Source of the DNA: Caprella mutica
Lineage: Eukaryota; Arthropoda; Malacostraca; Amphipoda; Caprellidae
Assembly: GCA_947561585.1 (NCBI GenBank)
Contig: CANNZV010000324.1
Span: 186,001-250,000, forward strand
Length of the DNA: 64,000 bases
Direction: 5' to 3'
Numbering within the stretch: position 1 is the first letter of the stretch; every line of letters begins with the position of its first letter. Positions 44,142 to 54,512 of this stretch are shown here, in pieces. The translations under genes and the position numbers were made by a program. The notes below the pieces were generated by a model. That model was not told where the DNA came from, did no database searches, and saw nothing but the letters and a program-made list of their open reading frames with translations.

Positions 44142-47100
44142 ATGGATAACATTCTACAATGGAATGTAAGGGGAGCATCATCAGCAAAACAAGACCTACT
44201 CAAACTAATAGAAACTCATCATTTCACAATCATAGCCATCCAGGAAACATTCCTAGGAGGTGACTTCATGATTAAGTTACCAGGTTTTAAGGGAATATGC
44301 AAACAGGGTCACTACAATCGCCGATTTCATGGTGGTGTAGCTCTATATATCCACTCATCACTACCTTATGAACAGCTTGAAATTGACAGTCCACACCAAG
44401 TAATAGCAGCAAAAATTCAGCTTTCCAATCACTCGCCAATAGCCATTGCTTCAATATATCTACCAGGTAGTGAACAAGTAACTCCTCAGACATTAACTCA
44501 TATCATCCAACAACTACCAGAACCATTCATCCTACTGGGTGACTTTAATGCTCATCATGAGAACTGGGGGCCAACGCCTGCAGATCCAAGAGGAAGAATC
44601 ATCGCAAACATAATCAACAATATGCAGCTAAACTGTCTAAACGATGGCAGTCCCACTCACGAATCAGGTACATCTATAGACCTATCAATTTGCAACCCTA
44701 ATATAACCCCCATCCTCACGTGGACTGCACTTGACTCACTACTATCTAGTGACCATCATCCAATCATGATCTCAGCCATAAACCAAAACAACAATAACTC
44801 ACAACTAAGACCAAGATATAACTACAAAAAGGCAAATTGGGACAGCTACTCTGAAGATGCAGTATGGAACACTTTCTCGGGAGTTAATAATCAAATCAAC
44901 AGTGCAACCCTTTTAGACGAATTCTACGATAAACTTTATAAAGCAGCCGACCATCATATTCCTATTTTCATCCCCAAACGCTTTTTCCCTTCTCCCTTCT
45001 GGAATGAAGATTGCAAAAGACTCTATGCAGAAAGAGAACGACTATACAAGCTATACAAGAGAACAGGATCCATCGCACATAAAATAAACTGGAAGAGAAT
45101 CAGAGCAATTACCAAACAAACCATCCGCCAAAGTAAACAAAAAGAACTTCAAGACTTCCTCAGCAAAATGAAATACAACACCCCAATGTCTCAAATTTAC
45201 CAAAAATTGAGACAAATGAGAGGCCGTCCACCACGCATCATTTCCTTCCTAAAAGACTCCAACAACGTTTCATTTACCACTCAAGAAGAAATTGCAAATA
45301 AATTAGCAGAATCTTTTTGCTCAACATCAAGCTACAATAACTGTTCTCCAACATTCAATCAGATCCGCACCCTACAAGAATCCTCACCATTGGATTTTTC
45401 AACCAATACAAATTTTGACTACAACCTTCCTTTCACAATGATTGAACTCAAATCTGCACTTGCATCAGCAGCAAATACATCACCAGGACCTGATAAAATT
45501 CACTACTCCATGATTAAATATCTCCCGCAGAGAGCATTAGAGCATCTTCTTTTACTGTACAATAGATTTTGGACAACATCATTTTACCCGCCTAAATGGC
45601 GCGAATCCTGCATCATTCCAATACCCAAACCAGGAAAAGACCACACCAACCCAACCAACTACCGCCCTATAGCACTAACAAGCTGCTTGGGGAAATTAAT
45701 GGAGAAAATCATTAATAAGAGACTAATAGAATTCCTTGAAAGCAATAAATTCCTATCACCATTTCAGTGTGGATTTCGCAAAAATAGAGCTACAATAGAT
45801 CATCTCATCAGACTAGACACCTATATCAAAAAAGCTTTCGCCGATAACAAAGTTACAATAGGAGTTTTTTTCGACCTTGCCAAAGCGTACGACACCACAT
45901 GGCGCTACGGCATCCTCAAAGATATTAACAATCTGGGCATGAAAGGAGAGCTACCAAGATACATTGTGGAGTTCTTGAAAGAAAGAAGATTCCGAGTAGC
46001 AGTTGGGTCAGCTGTTTCTGAAGAGAAACTACAGGAGGCAGGCATTCCACAGGGATGCATCCTCTCAGTCACACTCTTTGCCATCAAAATAAATTCAATA
46101 TCCTCCATTATTCCACAGCAAATCCATCAGTCATTATTTGTCGATGATGTTCAAATAGCTTTTTCAGACTTCAGCATGCATCAAGTTATATCTGTACTAC
46201 AACCAATCATCAATAAACTATCCAAATGGGCAGATCAGAACGGATTCACCTTCTCAACAACTAAAACTAAATGCATCGTTTTTCACCCAAAACCTGACTT
46301 CCCACAAATCCCCGTACTAACCATGAACAGAGCAAGACTACCCGCAGAAAAAACAGTAAGGTTCTTGGGAATGACTTGGGACCAGCAATTAACATGGAAA
46401 CCGCACATACAAAATCTTGTAACAACATGCCAACAATCACTAAATTTAATCAGAAGTCTCTCCTCCCTTACATGGGGAGCTGACCAGCATATTCTCTTGC
46501 ACACCTACAGACTCATACTACGCCCAAAAATAGACTACGGGTGCGTAGTATATGGCTCCGCTTCCGATGCACTGCTGAGGCAGGTAGAAGTCATTCAGAA
46601 TGAAGCACACAGAATCAGTTCTGGTGCTTTCCGCTCATCTCCAATCAACAGTTTGCAAATACTCTTGAATGAACCTCCATTAACAGCTAGAAGAACAGAT
46701 TTAGTATGCCGCTACTTCTTCAAGATCAAAAGTTTTATTAATAATCCTGTCTTTAACATCCTGATTAACAACACACTGCAGCGCTACCTTTCAAATAATG
46801 TTATATCCTGTAAATCTGTCATATCCCGTACTAACAATGCACTAGCAGATCTTCACCTACCCACCCAGCCCGTTCTCCCTCATCGAACTCCAACTACCTA
46901 CTCGTGGTGTCTACAGAGACCACAGATTGACACAGAATTGGTGACTCCTGAAACCAAATCAATAGCCAACTTTAACCCCATCTTCAGAGATCATGTAGAT
47001 TCCACTTATCCAAACCACAAGCACATCTACACTGATGGATCGAAAAGTGAAGTTGGTGTAGGTGGTGCAGCTGTTTTCGGCCATAGAGTTGAGGTAGCAA

Positions 47101-47858
47101 CTCTACCGGCCGTGGCATCGATCTTCACAGCCGAACTCATAGCACTCAAATTAGCATCATATCTCATATCTCGAAGCCTCACAGAAAATCCAACCATCAA
47201 ACAATTTCTGATATGCACCGACTCACTAAGTGCAGTACAAGCCATAGACAACCTGGAACCAAAGAATCAACTCTGTCTCAATATACAGCATCTTTTCCAT
47301 AACCTGCTAACATCACATATTGAAATAGTTTTACTCTGGATACCTGGCCACAGCTCCATCCCTGGAAACAACCTCGCAGACCTACATGCAAAAAGAGCCT
47401 CATCTATAGCACCAGAATTCATCCCTTGCCCCTACACTGACTGGACACCGATGATAAAAATCAAAATAAATGAACAATGGAAACTAAATTGGAATGCATC
47501 GACAACTAAACTGAAGTCCATTAGACCAGAACCATCAAAACCTCAAAAAATTCTGCTTTCTCGTAAACAAGAAGTCATCATCAATAGACTCCGCCTTGGA
47601 CACAGCAATCTCACCCACAATTATCTAATGGACAACTCAATAGCGCAAGTCATCCCTCCCTGCACTTGGTGCAACAATGCACCACTCTCAATCAAGCACA
47701 TTCTCATAGAATGCACTCAACTAGCAATATCAAGATCAACCTTCCTCCCAATTCCCAATAACCAACCATTATCCCTAAAAATACTACTAGATGACAATAT
47801 AAATCCAACCCTAATATTTGATTTCCTAAAAGCAATCAATATTTACCATCTAATTTAA
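44142..47858 (+). CDS. LINE ORF2: endonuclease, reverse transcriptase, RNase H
   Basis: 1238 codons from MDNILQWNVRG. The AP-type endonuclease spans about 1-230 (WNVRG, IQET, LLGDFNAHH, SSDHHPI). RT lies at about 480-760: NYRPIALTS, GFRKNRATIDHL, FFDLAKAYDT, GIPQGCILS, catalytic FVDD at 666-669, and FLGMTWD in the thumb-side block. RNase H starts at IYTDGSK (D965), with TAELIALK, CTDSLSAV and WIPGHSSIPGNNLAD following. A CX2CX8HX4C cluster (CTWCNNAPLSIKHILIEC) closes the protein, as in many LINEs. The enzyme nicks target DNA and copies its own RNA at the nick. All motifs are present and no stop interrupts them. Translation probably reinitiates after ORF1, because the gap is 58 nt and the frames differ. 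Confidence 0.95.
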   Translation: MDNILQWNVRGASSAKQDLLKLIETHHFTIIAIQETFLGGDFMIKLPGFKGICKQGHYNRRFHGGVALYIHSSLPYEQLEIDSPHQVIAAKIQLSNHSPIAIASIYLPGSEQVTPQTLTHIIQQLPEPFILLGDFNAHHENWGPTPADPRGRIIANIINNMQLNCLNDGSPTHESGTSIDLSICNPNITPILTWTALDSLLSSDHHPIMISAINQNNNNSQLRPRYNYKKANWDSYSEDAVWNTFSGVNNQINSATLLDEFYDKLYKAADHHIPIFIPKRFFPSPFWNEDCKRLYAERERLYKLYKRTGSIAHKINWKRIRAITKQTIRQSKQKELQDFLSKMKYNTPMSQIYQKLRQMRGRPPRIISFLKDSNNVSFTTQEEIANKLAESFCSTSSYNNCSPTFNQIRTLQESSPLDFSTNTNFDYNLPFTMIELKSALASAANTSPGPDKIHYSMIKYLPQRALEHLLLLYNRFWTTSFYPPKWRESCIIPIPKPGKDHTNPTNYRPIALTSCLGKLMEKIINKRLIEFLESNKFLSPFQCGFRKNRATIDHLIRLDTYIKKAFADNKVTIGVFFDLAKAYDTTWRYGILKDINNLGMKGELPRYIVEFLKERRFRVAVGSAVSEEKLQEAGIPQGCILSVTLFAIKINSISSIIPQQIHQSLFVDDVQIAFSDFSMHQVISVLQPIINKLSKWADQNGFTFSTTKTKCIVFHPKPDFPQIPVLTMNRARLPAEKTVRFLGMTWDQQLTWKPHIQNLVTTCQQSLNLIRSLSSLTWGADQHILLHTYRLILRPKIDYGCVVYGSASDALLRQVEVIQNEAHRISSGAFRSSPINSLQILLNEPPLTARRTDLVCRYFFKIKSFINNPVFNILINNTLQRYLSNNVISCKSVISRTNNALADLHLPTQPVLPHRTPTTYSWCLQRPQIDTELVTPETKSIANFNPIFRDHVDSTYPNHKHIYTDGSKSEVGVGGAAVFGHRVEVATLPAVASIFTAELIALKLASYLISRSLTENPTIKQFLICTDSLSAVQAIDNLEPKNQLCLNIQHLFHNLLTSHIEIVLLWIPGHSSIPGNNLADLHAKRASSIAPEFIPCPYTDWTPMIKIKINEQWKLNWNASTTKLKSIRPEPSKPQKILLSRKQEVIINRLRLGHSNLTHNYLMDNSIAQVIPPCTWCNNAPLSIKHILIECTQLAISRSTFLPIPNNQPLSLKILLDDNINPTLIFDFLKAINIYHLI

Positions 47859-47920
47859 CCCCCTCTTTTCTCTCTCTAATCCCCTTTAAATAGTACCATA
47901 ACGTAGTGAAAAATTTGTAA

Positions 47921-47951
47921 TTCTCAGCGCCTACTGAGTAGGTGCTGAGAA
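47921..47951 (+). promoter_or_regulatory. Hairpin in LINE 3' UTR
   Basis: TTCTCAGCGCCTACT faces AGTAGGTGCTGAGAA across one base, with a single G-T wobble. It is one of the most stable hairpins possible in this UTR and sits 88 nt before the tail. AATAAA follows at 48018-48023. RT recognition of a 3' hairpin is known for some LINEs; here it is inferred. Confidence 0.7.
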
Positions 47952-48052
47952 GAAAATTAAACTATGTCACAAGACCACTAAATGGGGGATTGTCCCTGAA
48001 GTGGTTCAGAATATTTCAATAAAATTAAATTAAATTAAATCTGCTCATTCAG

Positions 48053-49326
48053 AATTGAATTGTACCCCTTCTCAGTACCTACTGGGAAGAGAACACTTGA
48101 CGTTCCAAGGGGTTCCTGTTTCTTCTGAAGAGCAACAGTACTGGAAGCAAGGTAATCCTTCTTTCAAACCTTTTCGAACGGGACAGCTTGTCCTACGTAG
48201 GGTGGTTGTTGTTGGGAGAAAAGTGGCTGATAAACTGGAGGATAGGTATGATGGTCCCTACCAGGTAATTATTGTCAATCCCAACAAGGTAACTTACGTG
48301 GTAAGTCACTGTGTGGCTAAAACTGAGCACAAGGTTCACCACACGCAGCTACGTAGATATTTTAAACCGCCCCGTTATTTATTAGACCATCCCTCTTATT
48401 TCAGGTTTGTCGGGGAGATTTCAGATAGTGCTGAAGTGGATACTGATCCCAGTCTGGTAGGTAGCGAGGACGAGGAGGAACAACTGTTTTCTTTTGGACC
48501 AGTGATCTGTCCTACTGCTCGTTCTCATCACTACGATGAACCATGGGAGTTTACTAATAGTGATGAACCTTGTAAGAGTGATTTAGGCCCTGAAGAGGAT
48601 TATTATGTGGGTAACATCATTCCAGATGTTACAGAAGAGGTTAGTGAGAAGTTAACTGGATATTTTAAGAGTATTTGTGATGTTGAAAGGGAATACAGTT
48701 TCTCCAGTACTTCTAGCACTGATCAGATTTGCCCTATTAATGAAACCGATTCTAATTCTGATTTGTTTGATTGGTCTATTTTAGCTGATAGCCCGACTTT
48801 TTGGAATATGCTCGATGTACAGCATAAGTCTGAGGAAAATTCATTTAAGAGTTTTGGTACTGTTTTAACCTATGTTAACTTAGATACCACGGAAGAGTCT
48901 ATCTTAGCTGATCTTGACGAAGAGGTATCCTCTCCAGAAACTGAGATAACTTTCAAAAATGTTTCAAAGGTTAGATCTGTTAAATCTAGAGTAGAATTGA
49001 GTTGCAGCCTGGATGACGTCAGAAGTGGTGCTGTTGAGGATGTATCATCTTGGGTGCACTGGTTGAGTAGAGATTTGACCGCTTTAGATTTAGCTGGTAC
49101 ACAACCTGTTACTCGTACTATGGTGACGTCGCCAGTACAACGACGAGTACAGGAACTTTATCGACAAGCACCCCTTATTTTTGAAACGGGTGATATATCC
49201 GGAAATAATCTTTCTGATGTTCCCACAGCTACTGCTAGGGAAGAACGTATCACTCGATCCAGAGGACCTGCCAAGGAGCACCCGTGGGTTCAGCCTCGTA
49301 CTCTAGAATATTCCAGGAGGAAGTAA
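48053..49326 (+). CDS. pol: Pol of the gypsy element, 3' part
   Basis: This continues the integrase C-terminal region after the LINE in the same frame, because the insertion plus duplication is 6,732 bp, a multiple of three. It begins with NCTPSQYLLGRE and has the GPY/F-type module DRYDGPYQVI...TYVV, followed by HHTQLRRYF. The remaining ~300 residues are acidic and Ser-rich with no domain that I recognise, and end at TAA 49324-49326. As it stands it has no promoter or start of its own and is not expected to be expressed. Before the LINE arrived, pol was one frame of about 1,874 codons counted from 36970. Confidence 0.88.
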
Positions 49327-49350
49327 AAGTTGATGGTAGACGAATTGGTC

Positions 49351-49363
49351 AAGTGGGGAGGAG
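49351..49363 (+). promoter_or_regulatory. Polypurine tract of the gypsy element
   Basis: AAGTGGGGAGGAG immediately precedes the 3' LTR. Purine-rich tracts at this place prime plus-strand DNA synthesis in LTR elements. Confidence 0.85.
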
Positions 49364-50880
49364 TGTTATAATCTGTATTTTTGTATTAATAAAAATTGGA
49401 TTTTATTTATTCTTGGTGTGACAATTCGTCCCCTAAACTTTTAAGCAAAAACTGAAACCCTTACCAGGTGACACAAGTTGTAGAAACATTCTGTCTTTCG
49501 TTTTCTCATGTCAAATTTTTCGTCACCTTATCTTATTACTGTTTGAATTATCATGGAGTATTGTGTAGTAACAAATAATGTGTGTTGGTGTTCTGTGAAA
49601 GTGCGGTAGAAGTTTAAATCTTCTTTTTATTAAGTATTTCTTTTCATTGCAGTTAATGTTCACTTGGTAAATAAAAATTATAGACTTAAGTTGATCATTG
49701 TTGCTAGTGGAAAGTGATCCACGGATCAACTATTAACATTGTTTTTGTTGTGCTACAAACTTGTTGTAGAGATATTGGAAGCAACAATGTAAGTTTGATT
49801 TTGATGTGGTATTTTTATTTTGAAAACTAGTCATATTTCGGATTATTCTATATTCTATCTTTCCATAAAAATTATCATTAGTTTTTTGTTTCTTTGCCAG
49901 CTCCTCGTTCAAAATCAAGACTTGGAGTGTGGATAGGCTTTCCACTTCTGTTTTCCTCAGTTTTCCTCTTCATGATCTTTGACTTGTGATTTGCCTCCTG
50001 TGATTGACCGCAGTTGTCCCTTTGATTGACCGCATTTGCCCCTTTGATTGACCGCATTTGCCCCTTTGATTGACCGCATTCGCCCCTTTGATTGACCGCA
50101 TTTACCTAACGTGAATTGGATAATTCCTGTCTACCTAACGTGAATTGGATAATTCCTGTCTACCTAACGTGAATTGGATAATTCCTGTCTACCTAACGTG
50201 AATTGGATAATTCCTGTCTACCTAACGTGAATTGGATAATTCCTGTCTACCTAACGTGAATTTGGTTGTACCTGCCTACCAACCTACCTACTGTAACCCT
50301 GTATTCGAGTCCCAGCTTTCCTGTAGGTAAAACTATCAGTGCATGAAGTTTGCTAACTTTAGCCTAAACTTCCATTCCTTTTTTACATCCCATTATATTT
50401 TGTTCCCTTATATTTTGTTCATGATTTCAATTTATTTCGTTAATTATATTTTTTTCTTCTATTTTTGACCGACCGACTGACAAAGACTAACTAAATTGAC
50501 TGTACCTAATTATCCCTTTATTTTTGTCTGTCCATATTAATTTTGTCTACTATTTTTTTGAGTTTATTTTCATATGATTTAGTTGGCTTTAAGCATAGTT
50601 TTTTTCTGCAATTCTTCTGTTCAGAACTAACTGAAAGTTATGTTTATTATTTAGTTATATTATGTTTCTAATCAAATCCATTTTTTTGTAATATAGTAAG
50701 ATGTAAATGCGTTAATTTGTTGCCGTGGATTTTTTTATATAAAGTTCTTTCGTAATAAATTTCTATTTTTGTTTGTTGTAGTTATTACTTGTTTCCCAGA
50801 TTGTTGAGATTGAGTGGATGGAATATGTTTATTCCGCCGGGATGAAATTTATTGAATAAATACCTATCGTTGCCACAACA
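49364..50880 (+). repeat. 3' LTR of the gypsy element
   Basis: 1517 bp, matching 32825-34341 with no difference that I found, including both internal minisatellites. It ends ...CCACAACA next to the ACGT duplication. Confidence 0.97.
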
Positions 50881-50884
50881 ACGT

Positions 50885-51468
50885 TGATTGTTTTTATTTC
50901 CACTCTGATCCGCCTAACCATCGTTAGTTTATTTTGATGTTTCTATAGAAAATTTAAATTCTTTGAATTATTCTCCAATTGAAGATATCTAACTGAATAT
51001 GATATCCTTTAAATGTATTATGTTTATTAATAAAAGTGCGATCTCTTTTTTCACAAATGTTGATAATATAGAATTATTAGATGATTATAAATTCCATTCA
51101 TGAGATAATATTTAATTCTAGAAATAGGAATTAGAGTGTAAATTCCTTAATCTGCCCATGTCTAATTATAGATTTTATTTTGAAAGAAACGATAATTTTG
51201 GCGGATATCTATCGTAGCTATTATTCAGTTTAAGAAACTATTTTAACCTGTTACCTCTTGTTCGCTTAGTCGTTGGATTTAAAATATATCCTGAAGTTGG
51301 GTTAGATGCATCCTTCTTTAAGGCTCATAGCATTAGAATGCTAATGGATAGAATGCCCATTGACGATATATTTCAGACAGCTTAATGGTCAAATTCAAAT
51401 GTTCAAGCAATTTTAGTTAGTGTTTTTGGTTTGACCATCTCTCTCGTCCCAGTGCTGCTGCTTTGAAG
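50885..51468. other. No gene recognised
   Basis: AT-rich sequence to the right of the gypsy insertion. No repeat or ORF of note. Confidence 0.5.
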
Positions 51469-51840
51469 TCTCACTAGTTGGCACCTCTTATACAACACTC
51501 CAGAGAAAGAACAAGAAAGTCGTAATGTAACTGATAATATAACCAAGTCTTACGTAGTAGGTTGAAGGTTGTCTTCAATTACCTGGAGACTTTCTTGTTC
51601 GTTCCTGGAGGTGTTCTATCCCATCCTGGTAAGTCCCACTCGAACACCACCTTTTAAAATTAGGCATCACTGGGACTCGAGCTTTGTAAACTGAGTACTT
51701 AGACACATTCAAGCCGTGGAGTAACCTGTTATCTCACTAGTTGGCACCTCTTATACACACTCCAGAGAAAGAACAAGAAAGTCTCCAGGTAATTGAAGAC
51801 AACCTTCAACCTACTACGTAAGTCTTGGTTATCTTATCAA
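51469..51840. repeat. Compound direct and inverted repeat block
   Basis: CTCACTAGTTGGCACCTCTT through AGAGAAAGAACAAGAAAGTC occurs twice in direct orientation (about 51470 and 51735). ACCAAGTCTTACGTAGTAGG through ACCTGGAGACTTTCTTGTTC (about 51541-51603) is inverted at about 51768-51831. The arrangement looks like a short element inserted in, or duplicated against, its own inverted copy. The centre holds CTCGAGTCCCAGTG on the minus strand, which resembles a polymerase III B box, but I do not call a SINE on that alone. Confidence 0.65.
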
Positions 51841-52319
51841 TTAGTTTGTTTTGAATATTATTATACTTTGGTGGTTTGAATGGAACTTACAATAAAACGA
51901 AGGTGTAACCATATTTCTTTTTATTTTTACTCCTAAATGCTTAACTTTTAAAAACAAAATATTACAAAGCAGTTTTAAATTTACACTTTTTTAATAGTAA
52001 GTCAATTTCAAACAATGGAATTGTACTTTATTATTAAATGCTATTTCAGGTTTTCAACACTGAATCTCCTTCTATTATCTGCTAATGTAGTTTTGTAATG
52101 AAAAACACCCGTTCTACATCACAAAAAACAAAAGGAGAAAATGTTTTTTTTCAGCCAAATTCAGTCTTCTAAACTATCCTTTATTCATATATCACATTCT
52201 GTTCATTACTTTAGACATGATTTGAAAATCATAAACCATCTTGTTAGACCAGCGGTTCCCTAGGATCCCCAACTATAAGCAACTACATAGTCATTAAATT
52301 GTAAATTTAAAATCATATA

Positions 52320-52911
52320 CAGGCATCCCCCGCTTTAGTTACCAAATCACGACTCAGTTTAGTTACCAAACGGTAACTAAAGCGAATAAAAGTAACAAGA
52401 AGTTTATAATTGTCACTCCTCGATTCTATATATAATTTTCTATGAGTTATAGAAAGAAAATTTGTGACTGTGATGAAAAGGATTAAAGTCGTGCATTTAT
52501 TAAATGTTTTAAAATCCATCCATTGCTTAACTCTCACTCAGTATAGGTGAGTAATTAATAGATACTTAGATTTCTATAATTATTGTGCTACATTTACCAA
52601 ACATCAATTTTATGCTCTATGAAATATTTTTGGTAGTAGGGTACTATAAGTTCCAAGTTATAAGTTCGAAAAATGGAACCGTGCGATAACACGGAACTTA
52701 CCCTAAAATAGGACATGTTGAATTTCTGAAGCAATTGCTTCTAATAACCTTATCTGGATTATAATTTTAATATTTTTTTTTAGTTACCGTGAAAAAATCA
52801 CAAAAATTGTCTCCGTTTTCTATGTCTCCGAACGGTTCTTATTTCGAATCATGACTCAAAATAAGAACAACTTTTGTTAAAGTGAGTTGTACTTAAAGCG
52901 AGGCTTGCCTG
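52320..52911. mobile_element. pogo/Tigger-like MITE, TA duplication, 592 bp
   Basis: Ends are CAGGCATCCCCCGCTTTAG and, on the minus strand, CAGGCAAGCCTCGCTTTAAG. TA abuts both sides (52318-52319 and 52912-52913). CAGGC followed by C/G-rich sequence and GCTTTA is the usual look of Tigger-type termini. No transposase frame is present. Inside, GTTACCAAA and GGTAACTAAAG form a smaller palindrome near 52330-52385. Confidence 0.82.
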
Positions 52912-52913
52912 TA

Positions 52914-53960
52914 GCTACTAGCTATTACTTTTCATATTTTTCGAGTACTACAATACTACATTTTTTAATACAATAAGAACAATAAAAACGAACAGAATAA
53001 ATACTTCTTTCTCCGATGAGAGGAAATCTACTACCAAAATTAAAATTTTAAACAAATTTAAATTTTCGATCTTCAACCAGCAAGGTTTTAATCTACAAGT
53101 GAATTTTTTGTTACCAAAAATCTAGGTCTTTTTTAAATTTCCACAAAAAGTTCAATGAAGAATTTATAAATGAATAATGTAGATTTAAAGAATCATGGCA
53201 TAAATAGAATATTAAATTAAACTGATAGAAACAAAATTGGAAGGTAAATATATTTGTGAAAACATATTTTTCTTATCGTTTAATATTTAAAATTTAAAGA
53301 AAAACAAACTTATTTACAAAATATTTAATAATTTAATTCAAAATGAATTCAAGTAGAACCAGAAAAAAATAACGAGGCTTATCAAGCAACTTATCAATTT
53401 TCGTAATGGCTGCCTTTTGCCTTGGTTATTTCTTCAACACAAGTTGTTACAGGAGCACAAGGACGCCGTACCTTACTACTTCTTCGTCCAACTATGCCAA
53501 TAAGAATAACGAATGGCTGTTTTCAAAGATTCATTGAAGAGGAAACCAGTTGAAATTATAGTTCTATCATAAGTGAAGATTAAAATGGTTCCAAATGATT
53601 ATGAGTACCATGGATAATTCTTTTCCTTCTATATATTCAGATAAATATGTCTGTTTACTGTGATTCCCTCGCCTAATGCAATCAAAGGAGATACAAAATA
53701 TACATAGTCCTTTATGCAGCCCATGCAATAACCAAAACGGATATCTGGCGTCTCTATTGTCTCTTCAAATTTACAGTCCAGTTCCTTGAGTTACGGGCTT
53801 AAACCACATCATTCTGACTATTGATGAATATCTTCTCGTCGAGCCAAATTAAATTGTAACTGCGGATCGCTTGAATCTTGCAACATTCTTTTCCATTAAA
53901 TTATTGTCTTTCTTGTTAATTTCAATCAAATGATCTGTCTAGGTCGCTTTTTCTATCGAG
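52914..53960. other. No gene recognised
   Basis: AT-rich at first. From 53390 to 53960 the composition is more even. On the minus strand, broken stretches such as IALGEGITVNRHIYL suggest an old coding relic, but I cannot name a family. Confidence 0.4.
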
Positions 53961-54341
53961 TTAACAATTCAGATCCTCTTTGATTGGCCTCTGTATTAAA
54001 GATATAAAAGTAACCATTTGTATCGCAAGTTTTCTCCCACTTCTTAGTGAATTTCGGTCAATTCGTTTCATCACTGCAGAAATCACAGTTTTGATGCAAG
54101 TTGACTGCTTTCTTCGAGGAATATTTTGGTTTATTGGAGATTGTAATTGACTGCGCATCTTGTTTCCAGGCGTTGTTTTCTGTTTTGACACACACTTTGT
54201 GTTGTTTAAAAATTCATAGGTTCTAACGCTATCGAATTTGAGGGCAACTATGTGGCCACGTTTAAATTTATCAGCCATAACTTCTAAAATACCTGGAACA
54301 TATGCTTGACATTTTTGGGTATATATGACGACCAAAACCAA
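53961..54341 (-). CDS. Unrecognised 126-codon open frame, doubtful
   Basis: The frame starts MVLVVIYTQKCQAYVPG and ends IKEDLNC. It is basic overall with no signal peptide, membrane span or motif that I recognise. It lies 170 bp past the 3' end of the glycosyltransferase gene on the same strand, but no splice signals link it to that gene. Together with the coding-like fragments just below 53960 it may be a decayed transposase or gene relic. Confidence 0.25.
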   Translation of the reverse strand: MVLVVIYTQKCQAYVPGILEVMADKFKRGHIVALKFDSVRTYEFLNNTKCVSKQKTTPGNKMRSQLQSPINQNIPRRKQSTCIKTVISAVMKRIDRNSLRSGRKLAIQMVTFISLIQRPIKEDLNC

Positions 54342-54512
54342 AAAATATTATAATGGCACACAGCATACAATTAGATAAATAATGATTATGAAATTATTAG
54401 TAACTCTTCTAGGATTATCCTGTAGAGCTGAATTAAAAATTAGGAAAATATTGAATTACTAATATTAATAATTTATTATAAACTTAGAAGAAATCGAAGA
54501 CTAAGTTTAATT

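Larger units (their letters stand above)
41321..48039 (+). mobile_element. Full-length I-group non-LTR retrotransposon (LINE), 6.7 kb
   Basis: The element starts GGAAAAAGTATTCCC, has a ~400-nt 5' leader, two intact ORFs separated by 58 nt and a 180-nt 3' UTR. The tail is made of TTAAA units. A 13-bp duplication brackets it. ORF2 with an AP-type endonuclease, RT and a C-terminal RNase H, plus a zinc-knuckle ORF1, points to the I group; the exact clade needs a tree. It is in the same orientation as the host gypsy element. Its intact ORFs and clean duplication mean a recent insertion, later than that of the gypsy element. Confidence 0.95.
32825..50880 (+). mobile_element. Ty3/gypsy LTR retrotransposon with a nested LINE
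   Basis: Two 1517-bp direct LTRs begin TGTTAT and end ACAACA. They are flanked by ACGT at 32821-32824 and 50881-50884, a 4-bp duplication usual for Ty3/gypsy. Inside are a candidate primer site, gag, a -1 frameshift signal, pol and a polypurine tract. The occupied length is 18,056 bp. Removing the LINE and one copy of its target duplication (6,732 bp) leaves 11,324 bp. The order protease, RT, RNase H, integrase in pol and the GPY module after integrase fix the superfamily. No env-like frame is present. I saw no difference between the LTRs, so the insertion is young. This copy can no longer make an uninterrupted integrase. Confidence 0.97.

Noticed and set aside
48370..49326. Envelope protein in the gypsy element
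   Set aside because: The 3' frame is a direct continuation of pol with no signal peptide, membrane span or furin-like site.
51640..51730. tRNA-derived SINE
   Set aside because: Only a B-box-like word was seen; no A box at proper spacing, no tail and no target duplication.
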